Assembly: GCF_011769525.1 (NCBI RefSeq)
Contig: NZ_CP050440.1
Location: forward strand, 7,131,501 to 7,195,500
DNA length: 64,000 nucleotides
Direction: 5' to 3'
From: Tolypothrix sp. PCC 7910
Lineage (GTDB): Bacteria > Cyanobacteriota > Cyanobacteriia > Cyanobacteriales > Nostocaceae
Below, piece by piece: positions 50,372 to 58,663 of this stretch; positions within the stretch are counted from its first letter, which is position 1; every line of letters starts with the position of its first letter. The position numbers and the translations under genes were made by a program. Under the pieces are notes generated by a model. It was not told where the DNA came from and searched no databases. It worked only from the letters and a program-made list of their open reading frames with translations.

Positions 50372-50455
50372 TGTACATTAACTAATTATTTGTCACTGTT
50401 AACAGATTAATGTCATTTTTAACTAATTAATGTCTATATTAACAAATTTTATGTC
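50372..50455. repeat. CAST left end with four iterated TnsB-type sites
   Basis: After terminal TGTACA come four related sites: TTAACTAATTATTTGTC (50378-50394), TTAACAGATTAATGTC (50399-50414), TTAACTAATTAATGTC (50419-50434) and TTAACAAATTTTATGTC (50439-50455). They are spaced 20-21 bases apart. The ATTAATGTC core and the TGTACA tip agree with what I recall of the left end of the Scytonema CAST. Confidence 0.9.
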
Positions 50456-50687
50456 TTCAAATTGCGTTATACTATTTCTCTAAAATCTGACGACACATTA
50501 ATCTCCGCGTCTCCTTCTTTCCGCGTTACCGCGTCCCGATCTGTTGCTTCCATTTGGAGGATTGGTATTAGTTAACTATTAATAAAATAGTATTATTAAA
50601 CTCTTCAGCTTGATGTGTTATGTCATGTATAAACCTTGGCGCACTATAACACAGCTTTTAAAAAGCATGTTGGGTTTAACTTTTCTA
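50456..50687. other. CAST end region without genes
   Basis: The 232 bases between the TnsB sites and the homing spacer hold no coding sequence. CTGACGACACATTAATC (about 50488-50504) may be a further degenerate TnsB site. Confidence 0.5.
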
Positions 50688-50741
50688 TTCTCAATTTGCC
50701 CCATCTTTCAACCCACCCTACTCTGACATTGCTTTTGAAAC
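50688..50741 (-). CRISPR. Divergent terminal repeat with homing spacer (delocalised crRNA)
   Basis: The repeat at 50705-50741 is 37 bases like the array repeats and shares the first 10 and last 7 bases, but agrees at only 26 of 37 overall. Read on the minus strand it ends GGTGGGTTGAAAG, the tracrRNA-pairing end. The following spacer begins ATGGGGCAAATTGAGAA (50704-50688) and matches mutS 50311-50327 at 15 of 17 positions. It lies one 37-base spacer beyond the last array repeat. This is the layout of the delocalised guide that directs V-K elements to their chromosomal home site. Confidence 0.88.
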
Positions 50742-50778
50742 TCAAATTTAATTAATTGATTAATTGACTAACTCCACT

Positions 50779-51030
50779 CTTTAAACCCGCCTCAAGCTGT
50801 GAGAGGTATTGAAACATCTCATTTTTGGTGCAAATTCGACATACTGAATATACTTTCAACCCGCCTCAAGATGTGAGGGGTATTGAAACTTTTCAAATTC
50901 TGGGGAAACTTATTAATATCTCCTTTCAACCCGCCTCAAGCTGTGAGGGGTATTGAAACCCAAATCAGTAATCTACAAAGTTCGCTCATGATCCTTTCAA
51001 CCCGCCTCAAGCTGTGAGGGGTATTGAAAC
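50779..51030 (-). CRISPR. CRISPR array of the V-K CAST, four repeats
   Basis: There are four 37-base repeats at 50994-51030, 50923-50959, 50853-50889 and 50779-50815. The spacers are 34, 33 and 37 bases. On the minus strand repeats begin GTTTCAATACC and end GGCGGGTTGAAAG, the V-K type. Repeats decay away from the leader: the first two are identical, the third has one change, the fourth two. The array is transcribed leftward like tracrRNA and cas12k. Spacer targets cannot be identified here. Confidence 0.95.
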
Positions 51031-51230
51031 ACCAGCGCCTCAAATCCTTCACTAGCAACGACTCCAGAAGCATTTTTGTCAGATTTGTCAAAATCGCCTG
51101 CCACTTAACACTTGAAAAAGTAAATTAACTGACATAATAAAAGCTACAAGCCTTAATTAATAAGCGATTTGAAGTTTTGGCACAGACTCAGGGAAATTGA
51201 CCCCGCTTCGATTCGCCAAAAAATAATTAA
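51031..51230 (-). promoter_or_regulatory. Array leader / tracrRNA-array spacer region
   Basis: About 200 AT-rich bases lie between the tracrRNA 3' end and the first repeat, without coding sequence. The array may be transcribed from here or by read-through from the tracrRNA. Confidence 0.45.
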
Positions 51231-51452
51231 GGTGGGTTCCTCCTTGGTCGGAGGTGATTGGGTAGCCACCACTGCGGTAAACCCGCACCTCTATTACTGG
51301 GGGCGCACCTTATTCCTATCCCAAGGGATAGCAGCATCAAGGTGGGCAGCTACCAGGGTCAGAAAGCAAGACTGTCTTCCAACAGCCAAACTAACCCACA
51401 TTTACACAGTACAGAGGCTTTATACAAGCATGAACTGCGGCGCTATTTATTA
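51231..51452 (-). ncRNA. tracrRNA of Cas12k
   Basis: On the minus strand the sequence begins ATTAATAAATAGCGCCGCAG. It contains TTGCTTTCTGACCCTGGTAG and GGTGGCTACCCAATCACCTC, and ends with AACCCACC (51231-51238). Every block aligns, from memory, with the known Scytonema CAST tracrRNA. The final AACCCACC is the anti-repeat: it pairs perfectly with GGTGGGTT of the homing repeat and with one C-A mismatch with GGCGGGTT of the array repeats. The 5' end is inferred from the promoter and that homology. Open frames crossing this region are not genes. Confidence 0.92.
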
Positions 51453-51458
51453 ATACTT

Positions 51459-51489
51459 ATTCTATTTTCAAGGTTCGGTGTTTTGTCAA
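51459..51489 (-). promoter_or_regulatory. Putative tracrRNA promoter
   Basis: On the minus strand TTGACA (51484-51489) and TAGAAT (51459-51464) are 19 bases apart, followed after 6-7 bases by the expected tracrRNA 5' end. The -35 box abuts the cas12k stop codon. Confidence 0.55.
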
Positions 51490-53415
51490 TCAGATTTTTT
51501 GGCGGTCATGGTAAGCAGCGATCGCTAATTCTTTCGCCTTCTCTTGCGGACTGCCTCTAATCGGCTGTTTGGACTCCTCTATCACAATTCCAGCTTTAGC
51601 AGCTGACAAACAAATATTTGTAATCAATCTACCGTAGCTCCACTGATGGACGCTAACTCGATACTGTTTGGCATACTTTTGTTGGACTTCTATAACGTCT
51701 GATTTTTGTTCAGCTTTGGCTTGAATCTCACTTTGAACTTGTTCTCGCATATCGCCCAATTTAGGAAGGACAATACTGCCAGCTTTATATGTTTGTGCAA
51801 TCGCCACAATTTCTTTAGCTAGTAATCTGTCTACATACTGCCCTAACTCTGATTCTCCCATTTGATTGGGTGCAGCCAGCATTTGAGCTATTTGCCGTTT
51901 GTGAGATAAAGAATGCTTTTGTTGCCGCTGTTGGTTTAGTAGTTTGTAATTATCGCCTAGTAGTTGTTTAATACTGCGGTAGGTAAGGACTTTACTTGTG
52001 CAGCCATCAATCACTGCTACTGTTGCAGGCTTCTCTAAACCAAGGCTTACTCCGACAAGAATATGAGATTGTCCTTTATATAGCGGCTTGCTCGGACGGG
52101 GAAAGGAGTTATTAATTCTAGCTGAAGATGAGTTTTTCCCTTCTATATGAGCAAGTTGTTGAGCGTTGAGTTCACCCTTGGCTTTTGTCTGGGTGATAGT
52201 TTTAGCAATTTCTTCTGCTTTCTCAACTCTTACAAGGTTTGTTCCTTCAGCCGTCCACAGGCGAGTATATACAGAACAGTAGAGGGTTAAGCGGCTAACG
52301 TTCCAAGGATCGCCTTTACCTTCCCCTTCTTGCCAAGCGATCCGCCCACTGCGGAGAGTGAATAGACCGCTAGAGTGCTGGTGTTTACTGTTTCGTTTAA
52401 TTTTTTGGTCTTCTAAAAAGCGTTGAAACCAGTGGAGATGGCGAGAATCACAATAGACTTGAAAGCTATGCTTACCCAAATACTTACGCAAACCATTTAA
52501 TTTTACACAGATACGTCCACGCTCGTCCTTAAACCAAGTCATGTCTTCGCTGCTTCTATAAATGACAGGGAAAGGTAGTTTACTAGATTTTTTTAAAAGG
52601 CTGTCTTGCCAAGATTTCGCCTCTTCTTCACATTCAGGAACATTATGAGTGGCAAGCAAAAGAGTTTCTAACCATTTAACATCTGTTAAATCTCGACCTT
52701 TGGGAATTCGTGCCTCTAGTTGTTTTCTTAAACGTTCAATTTGAATCTCAAGTTTTCGGCGGCGTTTAGTAAATTTTTCAGCGTCTTCCTCTTTCTCTCT
52801 GATTTTGCAACCATTTTTCAGCAAATAGCTAATTGCACAAAGTGTCAATATTTCTTCTGCGTCGTGGTAAGCTTCAAACAAAATTTGAGAAATACTACGA
52901 TCGCCTTCTGCAACTTTTGATTTTTTAGTCTTTTTACGTTTGTTTCCTTTTGCTGGTTGTGCTTCAGGTGTATCAGACTGGGGGGTAAGTTCAGCCAAGA
53001 TTTCAGCAGCTTTGTTACGAAGGCTGTCTAGGTTCACACCACTGGCTTCTACTAATTCAGGATCGCTTTTGAGGATTTCCCACCAGCGAATTTTGCCTTC
53101 TAGTTGGGACTGCGATCGCTTCATCAATGCAAACCAAGATTTATAGATGTAATTAACTGTGGCGATCACACTTGCGTAAAATCGCCCTGGCTGACCGATG
53201 AAACGAGGGTCAGTTCTCAAAGGTTCGCATAGTTCTTTGACAATATCAGTCGGGTGTTTGCCCTTTTGTCGCCAAGTTTCAAACTCAGGATGTTGAGCTA
53301 CCTGAGTCAATAGTTCATTAATCAGTGGCGTGTTTTTCTCTGCCATCAACTTCCATAGTTGTTGGCGGGTAGATTCACTTGCTACTAAACGACACTGAAT
53401 AGTAATTTGGCTCAT
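51490..53415 (-). CDS. cas12k: Cas12k, RNA-guided DNA-binding effector of the CAST
   Basis: From ATG 53415 (MSQITIQCRLVASESTRQQL) the protein has 641 residues, matching Cas12k; the open frame begins 11 codons earlier. Strong family identity is evident in GQPGRFYASVIATVNYIYKSW, SYLLKNGCKIREKEEDAEKFTKRRRKLEIQ, KGRDLTDVKWLETLL and QSHILVGVSLGLEKPATVAVIDG. The RuvC-I Asp is replaced (GVSLGLEKP), so no DNA cleavage is expected. It binds the crRNA-tracrRNA and target DNA and recruits TniQ, TnsC and TnsB for insertion. It is transcribed divergently from cvkR. Confidence 0.97.
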   Translation of the reverse strand: MSQITIQCRLVASESTRQQLWKLMAEKNTPLINELLTQVAQHPEFETWRQKGKHPTDIVKELCEPLRTDPRFIGQPGRFYASVIATVNYIYKSWFALMKRSQSQLEGKIRWWEILKSDPELVEASGVNLDSLRNKAAEILAELTPQSDTPEAQPAKGNKRKKTKKSKVAEGDRSISQILFEAYHDAEEILTLCAISYLLKNGCKIREKEEDAEKFTKRRRKLEIQIERLRKQLEARIPKGRDLTDVKWLETLLLATHNVPECEEEAKSWQDSLLKKSSKLPFPVIYRSSEDMTWFKDERGRICVKLNGLRKYLGKHSFQVYCDSRHLHWFQRFLEDQKIKRNSKHQHSSGLFTLRSGRIAWQEGEGKGDPWNVSRLTLYCSVYTRLWTAEGTNLVRVEKAEEIAKTITQTKAKGELNAQQLAHIEGKNSSSARINNSFPRPSKPLYKGQSHILVGVSLGLEKPATVAVIDGCTSKVLTYRSIKQLLGDNYKLLNQQRQQKHSLSHKRQIAQMLAAPNQMGESELGQYVDRLLAKEIVAIAQTYKAGSIVLPKLGDMREQVQSEIQAKAEQKSDVIEVQQKYAKQYRVSVHQWSYGRLITNICLSAAKAGIVIEESKQPIRGSPQEKAKELAIAAYHDRQKI

Positions 53416-53484
53416 ACGTTTACTAACATATATGTCTAATAATAGCATATATGTTCAATTAACTGCCGCGCCTACAATGATTTC
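53416..53484. promoter_or_regulatory. cas12k-cvkR divergent promoter with two CvkR-type operators
   Basis: ACATATATGT at 53426-53435 and GCATATATGT at 53445-53454 are two copies of a palindromic site, 19 bases apart, between the divergent starts. They resemble the ACAT-ATGT palindromes bound by the MerR-type repressor CvkR in Anabaena. Autorepression together with cas12k control is likely. Confidence 0.75.
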
Positions 53485-53913
53485 ATGCAAGAAACTTTTT
53501 TTACGAGTAAACAAGCGGCTGAAATTACAGGCTGCACCCTGCGTCAACTTCAGTACTGGCGAGAAAAGGGTGTGGTTGTTCCTGTTATTGGTGAGACTGG
53601 AACAGGGCGTAGTATTTATTACTCAAAGCCGAATTTAATGGAACTGGCAGCAATGTTATATTTTTTGTCTATGGGTCTAAATTTTGATGTTGCTAGTACT
53701 ACGCTGAAAAGATTGAAAGACAAGGAACCAGAATTATTTGAATCTGGTAAAGGTACGCGGTGGATGCTCCGACGAGATAATCACAAGCGATCGCTCGAAC
53801 TTGTAGAGTTTGAATTAGAGCAAGCGATCGCCCAAATTAAAGCAGGCCAACCTGTAATTCCAGTATGGTTGGATACCATACACGAGCATATAGCCAGCAA
53901 GTTGAAAGATTAG
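53485..53913 (+). CDS. cvkR: CvkR, MerR-type repressor of the V-K CAST
   Basis: The 142-residue protein starts [20 protein letters not shown] and has a winged-helix MerR domain (about 1-75: [19 protein letters not shown]). The C-terminal helices [17 protein letters not shown] follow. It lacks the metal-binding Cys pattern of classical MerR. Its position, divergent from cas12k and over two palindromes, matches CvkR (the Cas V-K repressor described in Anabaena PCC 7120). It should repress cas12k and thereby limit transposition. Confidence 0.9.
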   Translation: MQETFFTSKQAAEITGCTLRQLQYWREKGVVVPVIGETGTGRSIYYSKPNLMELAAMLYFLSMGLNFDVASTTLKRLKDKEPELFESGKGTRWMLRRDNHKRSLELVEFELEQAIAQIKAGQPVIPVWLDTIHEHIASKLKD

Positions 53914-53999
53914 GCTTAAGCAACTTGGAAGTGTATTGGAGTGTCTGTCAACAAGATATATACTGGCAAAGCATTAGTGTCGCAACCTCAGCATCTACT

Positions 54000-55532
54000 A
54001 TGGGCAAACTCACGCTGCCACAACTAGAACGTCATCTTTTTTCTGCTGCTGATATTCTGCGCGGCAAGATGGACGCTTCAGACTTCAAAGAATATATCTT
54101 CGGGATGCTTTTTTTAAAACGCGCCTCAGATGTATTTGAACAGGAGTATGAGCAAATTTTGCAGCAGAATTTGCAAAAGGAACGGACACAAGAAGAGGCG
54201 AAAATGAGGGCAGAAAACCCCATCAGTTATAAAGAAACTTTTTTTGTGCCAGAAAAGGCGCGGTGGGCATATATACGTGATGAGCTACATAAAAATGTAG
54301 GGCAAGGGCTAAATGATGCTTTGAAAGAATTTGAGGAAAGCAACAAAGCGCTGGCTGGTGTATTAAAACATATTGATTTTAATCGTCAAGTTGGTAAGAA
54401 TCGTATTCCTGATGTTAAGTTGCGCGAACTAATTAAGCACTTCAGTCAACATCCTTTACGAAATGAGGATTTTGTATTTCCTGATTTGCTCGGTGCTGCT
54501 TACGAGTACCTGATTAAAGAATTTGCAGATTCTGCTGGGAAGAAAGGGGGTGAGTTTTATACCCCACGTGAAGTCGTGCAACTGATGATACGACTATTAA
54601 AACCCCAAGCCGGAATGTCAGTTTATGACCCCTGCTGTGGTTCAGGTGGAATGCTAATTCAGGCGAAACAGTATGTAGAAGAATGTGGTGGTGAATCGAA
54701 AAATTTATCTCTTAATGGACAAGATACTAATGGTGGGGTGTGGGCAATTTGTAAGATTAATATGCTTTTGCACGGTATTAGGGACGCAGATATTCATCAC
54801 GAAGATACCTTAGTTAATCCTTTACATATTGAAAATGGTCAACTTAAAAAATTTGACCGAGTGATTAGTAATCCACCTTTCTCCCTAGACTATAGCCTTG
54901 ATGGAATGCAATTTACTGATCGCTTCACACATGGTTACTGCCCTGTTAAGGGAAAGGCAGATTTGATGTTTGCCCAGCATATGTTAGCTGTTCTCAAAAC
55001 TGATGGGATGATGGCGACAGTAATGCCGCATGGGGTGCTATTTCGCGGTGGAGAAGAAAAGAAAATTCGGGATAGTTTTATTAAAAATGACCAATTAGAG
55101 GCGGTGATCGGCTTACCACCAAATTTGTTTTATGGTACAGGTATCCCCGCCTGTATTTTGGTGATGTGTCCACAAGGGGCGAAACCTGTAGAACGTCAAG
55201 GAAAGGTTTTGTTTATTAATGCTGATGCTGAATATTATGCAGGTCGCGCTCAAAATTATTTGCGTCCTGAGCATATCGAAAAGATTTGCTGGGTGTTTGA
55301 AAATTTTGTGGCTTTACCTGGATATTCGGCTGTAGTAACTAAGGAAAAATTGGCAGAGGAAGATTACAACTGTAATATCCGCCGCTATGCTGATAATGCG
55401 CCACCACCAGAACCACAAGATGTAAAAGCGCATTTATTTGGAGGAATACCCAAGGTTGAGGTCGAAGCGAAGCGCGAATTATTAGCAGCACATGGGTTTG
55501 ACTCAAGTAGGATTTTAGCGGAGAGGAATTAG
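54000..55532 (+). CDS. hsdM: Type I restriction-modification DNA methyltransferase
   Basis: From ATG 54000 ([20 protein letters not shown]) the protein has 510 residues. It has the HsdM N-terminal helical domain (about 5-150), [18 protein letters not shown] (about 182-200), the AdoMet motif [18 protein letters not shown] (about 205-223) and the catalytic NPPFSLDYS (about 290). It methylates adenine in the target set by HsdS. The open frame extends 45 codons upstream into cvkR, but that part has no HsdM character. The stop TAG overlaps the GTG start of the next gene. Confidence 0.95.
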   Translation: MGKLTLPQLERHLFSAADILRGKMDASDFKEYIFGMLFLKRASDVFEQEYEQILQQNLQKERTQEEAKMRAENPISYKETFFVPEKARWAYIRDELHKNVGQGLNDALKEFEESNKALAGVLKHIDFNRQVGKNRIPDVKLRELIKHFSQHPLRNEDFVFPDLLGAAYEYLIKEFADSAGKKGGEFYTPREVVQLMIRLLKPQAGMSVYDPCCGSGGMLIQAKQYVEECGGESKNLSLNGQDTNGGVWAICKINMLLHGIRDADIHHEDTLVNPLHIENGQLKKFDRVISNPPFSLDYSLDGMQFTDRFTHGYCPVKGKADLMFAQHMLAVLKTDGMMATVMPHGVLFRGGEEKKIRDSFIKNDQLEAVIGLPPNLFYGTGIPACILVMCPQGAKPVERQGKVLFINADAEYYAGRAQNYLRPEHIEKICWVFENFVALPGYSAVVTKEKLAEEDYNCNIRRYADNAPPPEPQDVKAHLFGGIPKVEVEAKRELLAAHGFDSSRILAERN

Positions 55533-56599
55533 TGGATTATTTGGATTTTATTTCTGCAATTAGCGAAAGAGGGCAGATTAAAAGTTTTATAGAATCTGAT
55601 GCTGGTGTTCAGCAGCAAGAAAGCAAACTTTATAGTATGTTTGCTGCATGGTGGCAAGTACACGCGCCTAGTTTGAGTGAGTTACCCAAAACTAAAAAGG
55701 TGATGGAACTCCGCGCTGAGTTTTTGAGTTCTTTTGTGGATAGTTTGCTACCTGTGGGTTTACTTGACCGCTTTAAAGTGGCGGCTGTGGTTGCTAGTTG
55801 GTGGGATGAAGTGAAGTATGAACTCAGAACTTTATCAGAATCGAACTTTGGCGGCTTAGTTGATAGTTGGGTGGATACAATTAAAGATGCTTTAGAGCAA
55901 GATGATGATGAGAAGAAAAAACAGGCGAAATTTGACCCTTTAAATCATAAATTAGTAGGGCGGTTGATGCCCAGCTATTTACAAGAAATTGCTGAGGCTG
56001 AGGCAAAAATTGCAGAATTAGAACAGCAAAAGCAAGCTGTTGAGCAGGGAGAGGAAGCTGAGGCGGATGCTGGTGAAGAAGGTGAAGAATCAGAAGCGGT
56101 GAATGTTGTTAAGGATTTAGAGACAAAACTGAAGCTGCTGAAAAATTTGATTAAAGAGCCGAAGAAGGAACTCAAGATTTTAAAGAAGTCGCCTTTATTG
56201 AATGCAGAGAAAATTGCTGAACTTGAGGTTTTTATTAAGTGTAATGAAGTAGAGATTGCTGAGATAGATGAGTATCTGGAACCCTATAAGGAAATTGTTA
56301 CGCAATTGAAGGAAGAAAAAGCCAAACTAAAGACGCTAAAGAATGAATTGGTGCAGCGTTTAGAAGCTGCGCGTGCTGCATTGACTGATGAAGATTGTCG
56401 AGATTTGGTGTTAGCAATTTTCAAAGATGGGTTAATTGCTGAATTGGAGCGATATGTTACCGCGCACCGTCAGCAGGTGATTGCTGCGGTAGAGAATTGG
56501 TGGGATAAGTATCAGGTAACGTTGCAGGATATTGAGGCCGAAAGGGATGCAGTAGCGAAGAAGTTGAATGAGTTTTTGCAGGGGTTGGGTTATGCGTGA
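55532..56599 (+). CDS. Coiled-coil partner of HsdM, likely detached HsdM C-terminal region
   Basis: The 355-residue protein has a GTG start overlapping the hsdM stop by one base, so translation is probably coupled. The first 130 residues (WWQVHAPSLSELPKTKKVMELRAEFL..., SWWDEVKYELRTLSES) resemble the helical tail that is fused to the methyltransferase in other HsdM proteins. The rest is a long, very acidic and basic coiled coil (about 140-320), and the C-terminal WWDKYQVTLQDIEAERDAVAKKLNEFLQGLG is helical. It probably bridges HsdM and HsdS or DNA. An unrelated accessory protein is possible. Confidence 0.75.
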   Translation: MDYLDFISAISERGQIKSFIESDAGVQQQESKLYSMFAAWWQVHAPSLSELPKTKKVMELRAEFLSSFVDSLLPVGLLDRFKVAAVVASWWDEVKYELRTLSESNFGGLVDSWVDTIKDALEQDDDEKKKQAKFDPLNHKLVGRLMPSYLQEIAEAEAKIAELEQQKQAVEQGEEAEADAGEEGEESEAVNVVKDLETKLKLLKNLIKEPKKELKILKKSPLLNAEKIAELEVFIKCNEVEIAEIDEYLEPYKEIVTQLKEEKAKLKTLKNELVQRLEAARAALTDEDCRDLVLAIFKDGLIAELERYVTAHRQQVIAAVENWWDKYQVTLQDIEAERDAVAKKLNEFLQGLGYA

Positions 56600-57929
56600 G
56601 GTTTTGGTTAAGAATGAGGAGTTTAAGGATTCACCTGTTGGGAAGATTCCGCAGGATTGGGAAGTAAAAACTTTAGGTGATTGTGCATTTATAACTAAGC
56701 TTGCTGGATTTGAATACACTAATTATTTTGACTACTCTCAACAAGGTGAAGTTATAGCTCTTCGAGTACTTAATATCCGAAATGGCGTACTTGATTTGTC
56801 AGATATTCAATCAATTCCTCGTAAAGTATCTAAGCAATTATCACGTTCATCACTTGGTAAGGGTGATTTAGTTATTTCTTACGTTGGCACGATTGGGGAG
56901 GTTGCTCTCATTGAAGAAGATGAACGATTTCATTTAGCTCCTAATGTTGCTAAAATATCACCTAATCCAGAAATTGTTAGATCTCGTTTTCTTCTCGCTC
57001 AAATTCTCAGCCAAGCTGCTCAAAAACGAATATTAGACCTTAGCACTTTAACTTCGCAACCTGCTCTTAGTATGAGTAGATTGCGCCAACTAATGATTGT
57101 ATTACCTCCAATTCCAGAACAGCGACGTATTGCTGAAATTTTGGATACTGTGGATGAAGCGATCGCACGCACATCTTCCCTGATTATAAAACTTAAACAA
57201 ACCAAAACCGGACTACTGCAAGACTTACTCACACGCGGGTTAGATGAACATGGCAAATTGAGAGATCCACAGGCGCATCCTGAACAGTTCAAAGACTCGC
57301 CACTGGGAAGAATTCCAAAGGAATGGGATGTTTCTGATGTGGAAATTCAGTTCGATATTACAGCAGGTTTCACTCTTGGAGAACATCGTCGTCCACGAAA
57401 CAATAAACGTAAGTATCTTAGAGTTGCAAATGTTCATCGTGATGAGATTGTACTAGATGATATTGCAGAACTTGAAGCTGAAGATCACGAATTAAGTAGT
57501 CGCTTGTTACAGAAAGATGATCTTTTGATAGTTGAAGGTCATGCTAATCCTGATGAAATCGGTCGCTGTGCTATTGTTCCTGCGGAAGCAGTAGGTTTAA
57601 CTTTCCAAAATCATTTGTTTAGACTGCGATGTAAATCCATGAATCCAAATTTTGCTTTGGCATGGCTAAATAGTGAGTGGGTTCGTGCTTATTGGCGGCG
57701 TTTGTGTGGTACTAGCTCTGGGCTAAACACAATTAACCGCACTATGTTAAATGCAATTTTTGTACCTATATCTACTCAAGACGAACAAAGAAGTATTGTT
57801 GCTATTATTGATACCTATAAAAGACGCATACGTACAGAAGAAGCCTACCTTAACAAGCTCAAACTCCAAAAACAGGGGCTAATGCAAGACTTATTAACTG
57901 GTAAAGTGCGAGTGAAGAGCATTAAATAA
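56592..57929 (+). CDS. hsdS: Type I restriction-modification specificity subunit
   Basis: From ATG 56592, which overlaps the previous gene by 8 bases, the product has 445 residues. It is made of two half-repeats, each starting with the same phrase: FKDSPVGKIPQDWEV (about 11-25) and FKDSPLGRIPKEWDV (about 232-246). Each continues with a target-recognition domain. The conserved spacer helices include PIPEQRRIAEILDTVDEAIARTS...KLKQTKTGLLQDLLT and, at the end, DEQRSIVAIIDTYKRRI...LKLQKQGLMQDLLTGKVRV. It sets the bipartite recognition sequence of the complex. Confidence 0.95.
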   Translation: MREVLVKNEEFKDSPVGKIPQDWEVKTLGDCAFITKLAGFEYTNYFDYSQQGEVIALRVLNIRNGVLDLSDIQSIPRKVSKQLSRSSLGKGDLVISYVGTIGEVALIEEDERFHLAPNVAKISPNPEIVRSRFLLAQILSQAAQKRILDLSTLTSQPALSMSRLRQLMIVLPPIPEQRRIAEILDTVDEAIARTSSLIIKLKQTKTGLLQDLLTRGLDEHGKLRDPQAHPEQFKDSPLGRIPKEWDVSDVEIQFDITAGFTLGEHRRPRNNKRKYLRVANVHRDEIVLDDIAELEAEDHELSSRLLQKDDLLIVEGHANPDEIGRCAIVPAEAVGLTFQNHLFRLRCKSMNPNFALAWLNSEWVRAYWRRLCGTSSGLNTINRTMLNAIFVPISTQDEQRSIVAIIDTYKRRIRTEEAYLNKLKLQKQGLMQDLLTGKVRVKSIK

Positions 57930-57974
57930 TCGTAATAATAAAGTATTTACCACTCTTAATCACCAAATTAATCC

Positions 57975-58598
57975 ATGCCTACGCCGATTTATCACATCAC
58001 CCACATTGATAACTTGCCATCAATTCTGGAATCAGGTGGATTGATTGCAAATAGTAGGCTAAAAAAGACTGATTATGTTGATATTGCTCATGGGCACATC
58101 CAAGATAGAAGACGCATAATCCGCGTTCCTTGTAGTGTTGGTGGATGTTTGCATGATTATATCCCTTTTTATTTTGCTCCCCGCTCTCCCATGCTCTATG
58201 CAATTTACAGAGGACAAGTACAAAAATATCAAGATGGGCAAAATAAAGTAATTTATTTAGTTTCTCAAGCAGAAATTATAAAAAATAATAAATTAGATTT
58301 TGCGTTTACTGATGGTCATGCTGCTGTGGTGGCTTTATCAGAATTTTACGATAACCTAGATGATTTATTTAAAATTGATTGGAACATAATGAAAGCAACT
58401 TATTGGGCAAACAATGAAGAAGATAATGATAGAACACGCCGTAGGCAAGCTGAGTTCTTAGTGCATCAATTCTGTGATTGGACACTGATTCAGGAAATTG
58501 GTGTGATAAATGGCACTATAGAACAAAAGGTTAGAAACATATTACAAAATTTTAATGTCCAAACTCCTGTTAAGATTAACTCTAGTTGGTACTACTAA
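57975..58598 (+). CDS. darT: DarT toxin, DNA ADP-ribosyltransferase
   Basis: The 207-residue protein has the DarT signature: PIYHITHIDNLPSILESGGL (about 4-23) for NAD binding, IPFYFAPRSPMLYAIY (about 62-77), and RRRQAEFLVHQF (about 152-163) containing the catalytic Glu. DarT modifies thymidine in single-stranded DNA and blocks replication; in phage defence it is released or activated on infection. It is followed by darG, its antitoxin, 65 bases downstream, and lies 45 bases after hsdS, so the pair sits inside the restriction operon. Confidence 0.93.
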   Translation: MPTPIYHITHIDNLPSILESGGLIANSRLKKTDYVDIAHGHIQDRRRIIRVPCSVGGCLHDYIPFYFAPRSPMLYAIYRGQVQKYQDGQNKVIYLVSQAEIIKNNKLDFAFTDGHAAVVALSEFYDNLDDLFKIDWNIMKATYWANNEEDNDRTRRRQAEFLVHQFCDWTLIQEIGVINGTIEQKVRNILQNFNVQTPVKINSSWYY

Positions 58599-58663
58599 AC
58601 ATTATTAAATAGTACAATACAAAGTTAGATAGTACATTTGTACGTCATAGGTGGCATTGGGAG

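Noticed and set aside
50742-50778. Spacer before the homing repeat as the homing guide
   Set aside because: It is AT-rich and has no match in the flanking mutS sequence at the correct distance; the following spacer fits fully.
50372-51230. tRNA gene as the CAST attachment site at this end
   Set aside because: No tRNA-like sequence is seen near the transposon end; the spacer matches mutS instead.
51169-51560. Overlapping open frames of 94 and 100 codons on the plus strand upstream of cas12k's stop
   Set aside because: They cross the tracrRNA on its opposite strand, have no protein family character and overlap the convergent cas12k end.
53865-53999. 45-codon upstream extension of hsdM overlapping cvkR
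   Set aside because: The residues lack HsdM similarity; the normal N-terminus begins at 54000.
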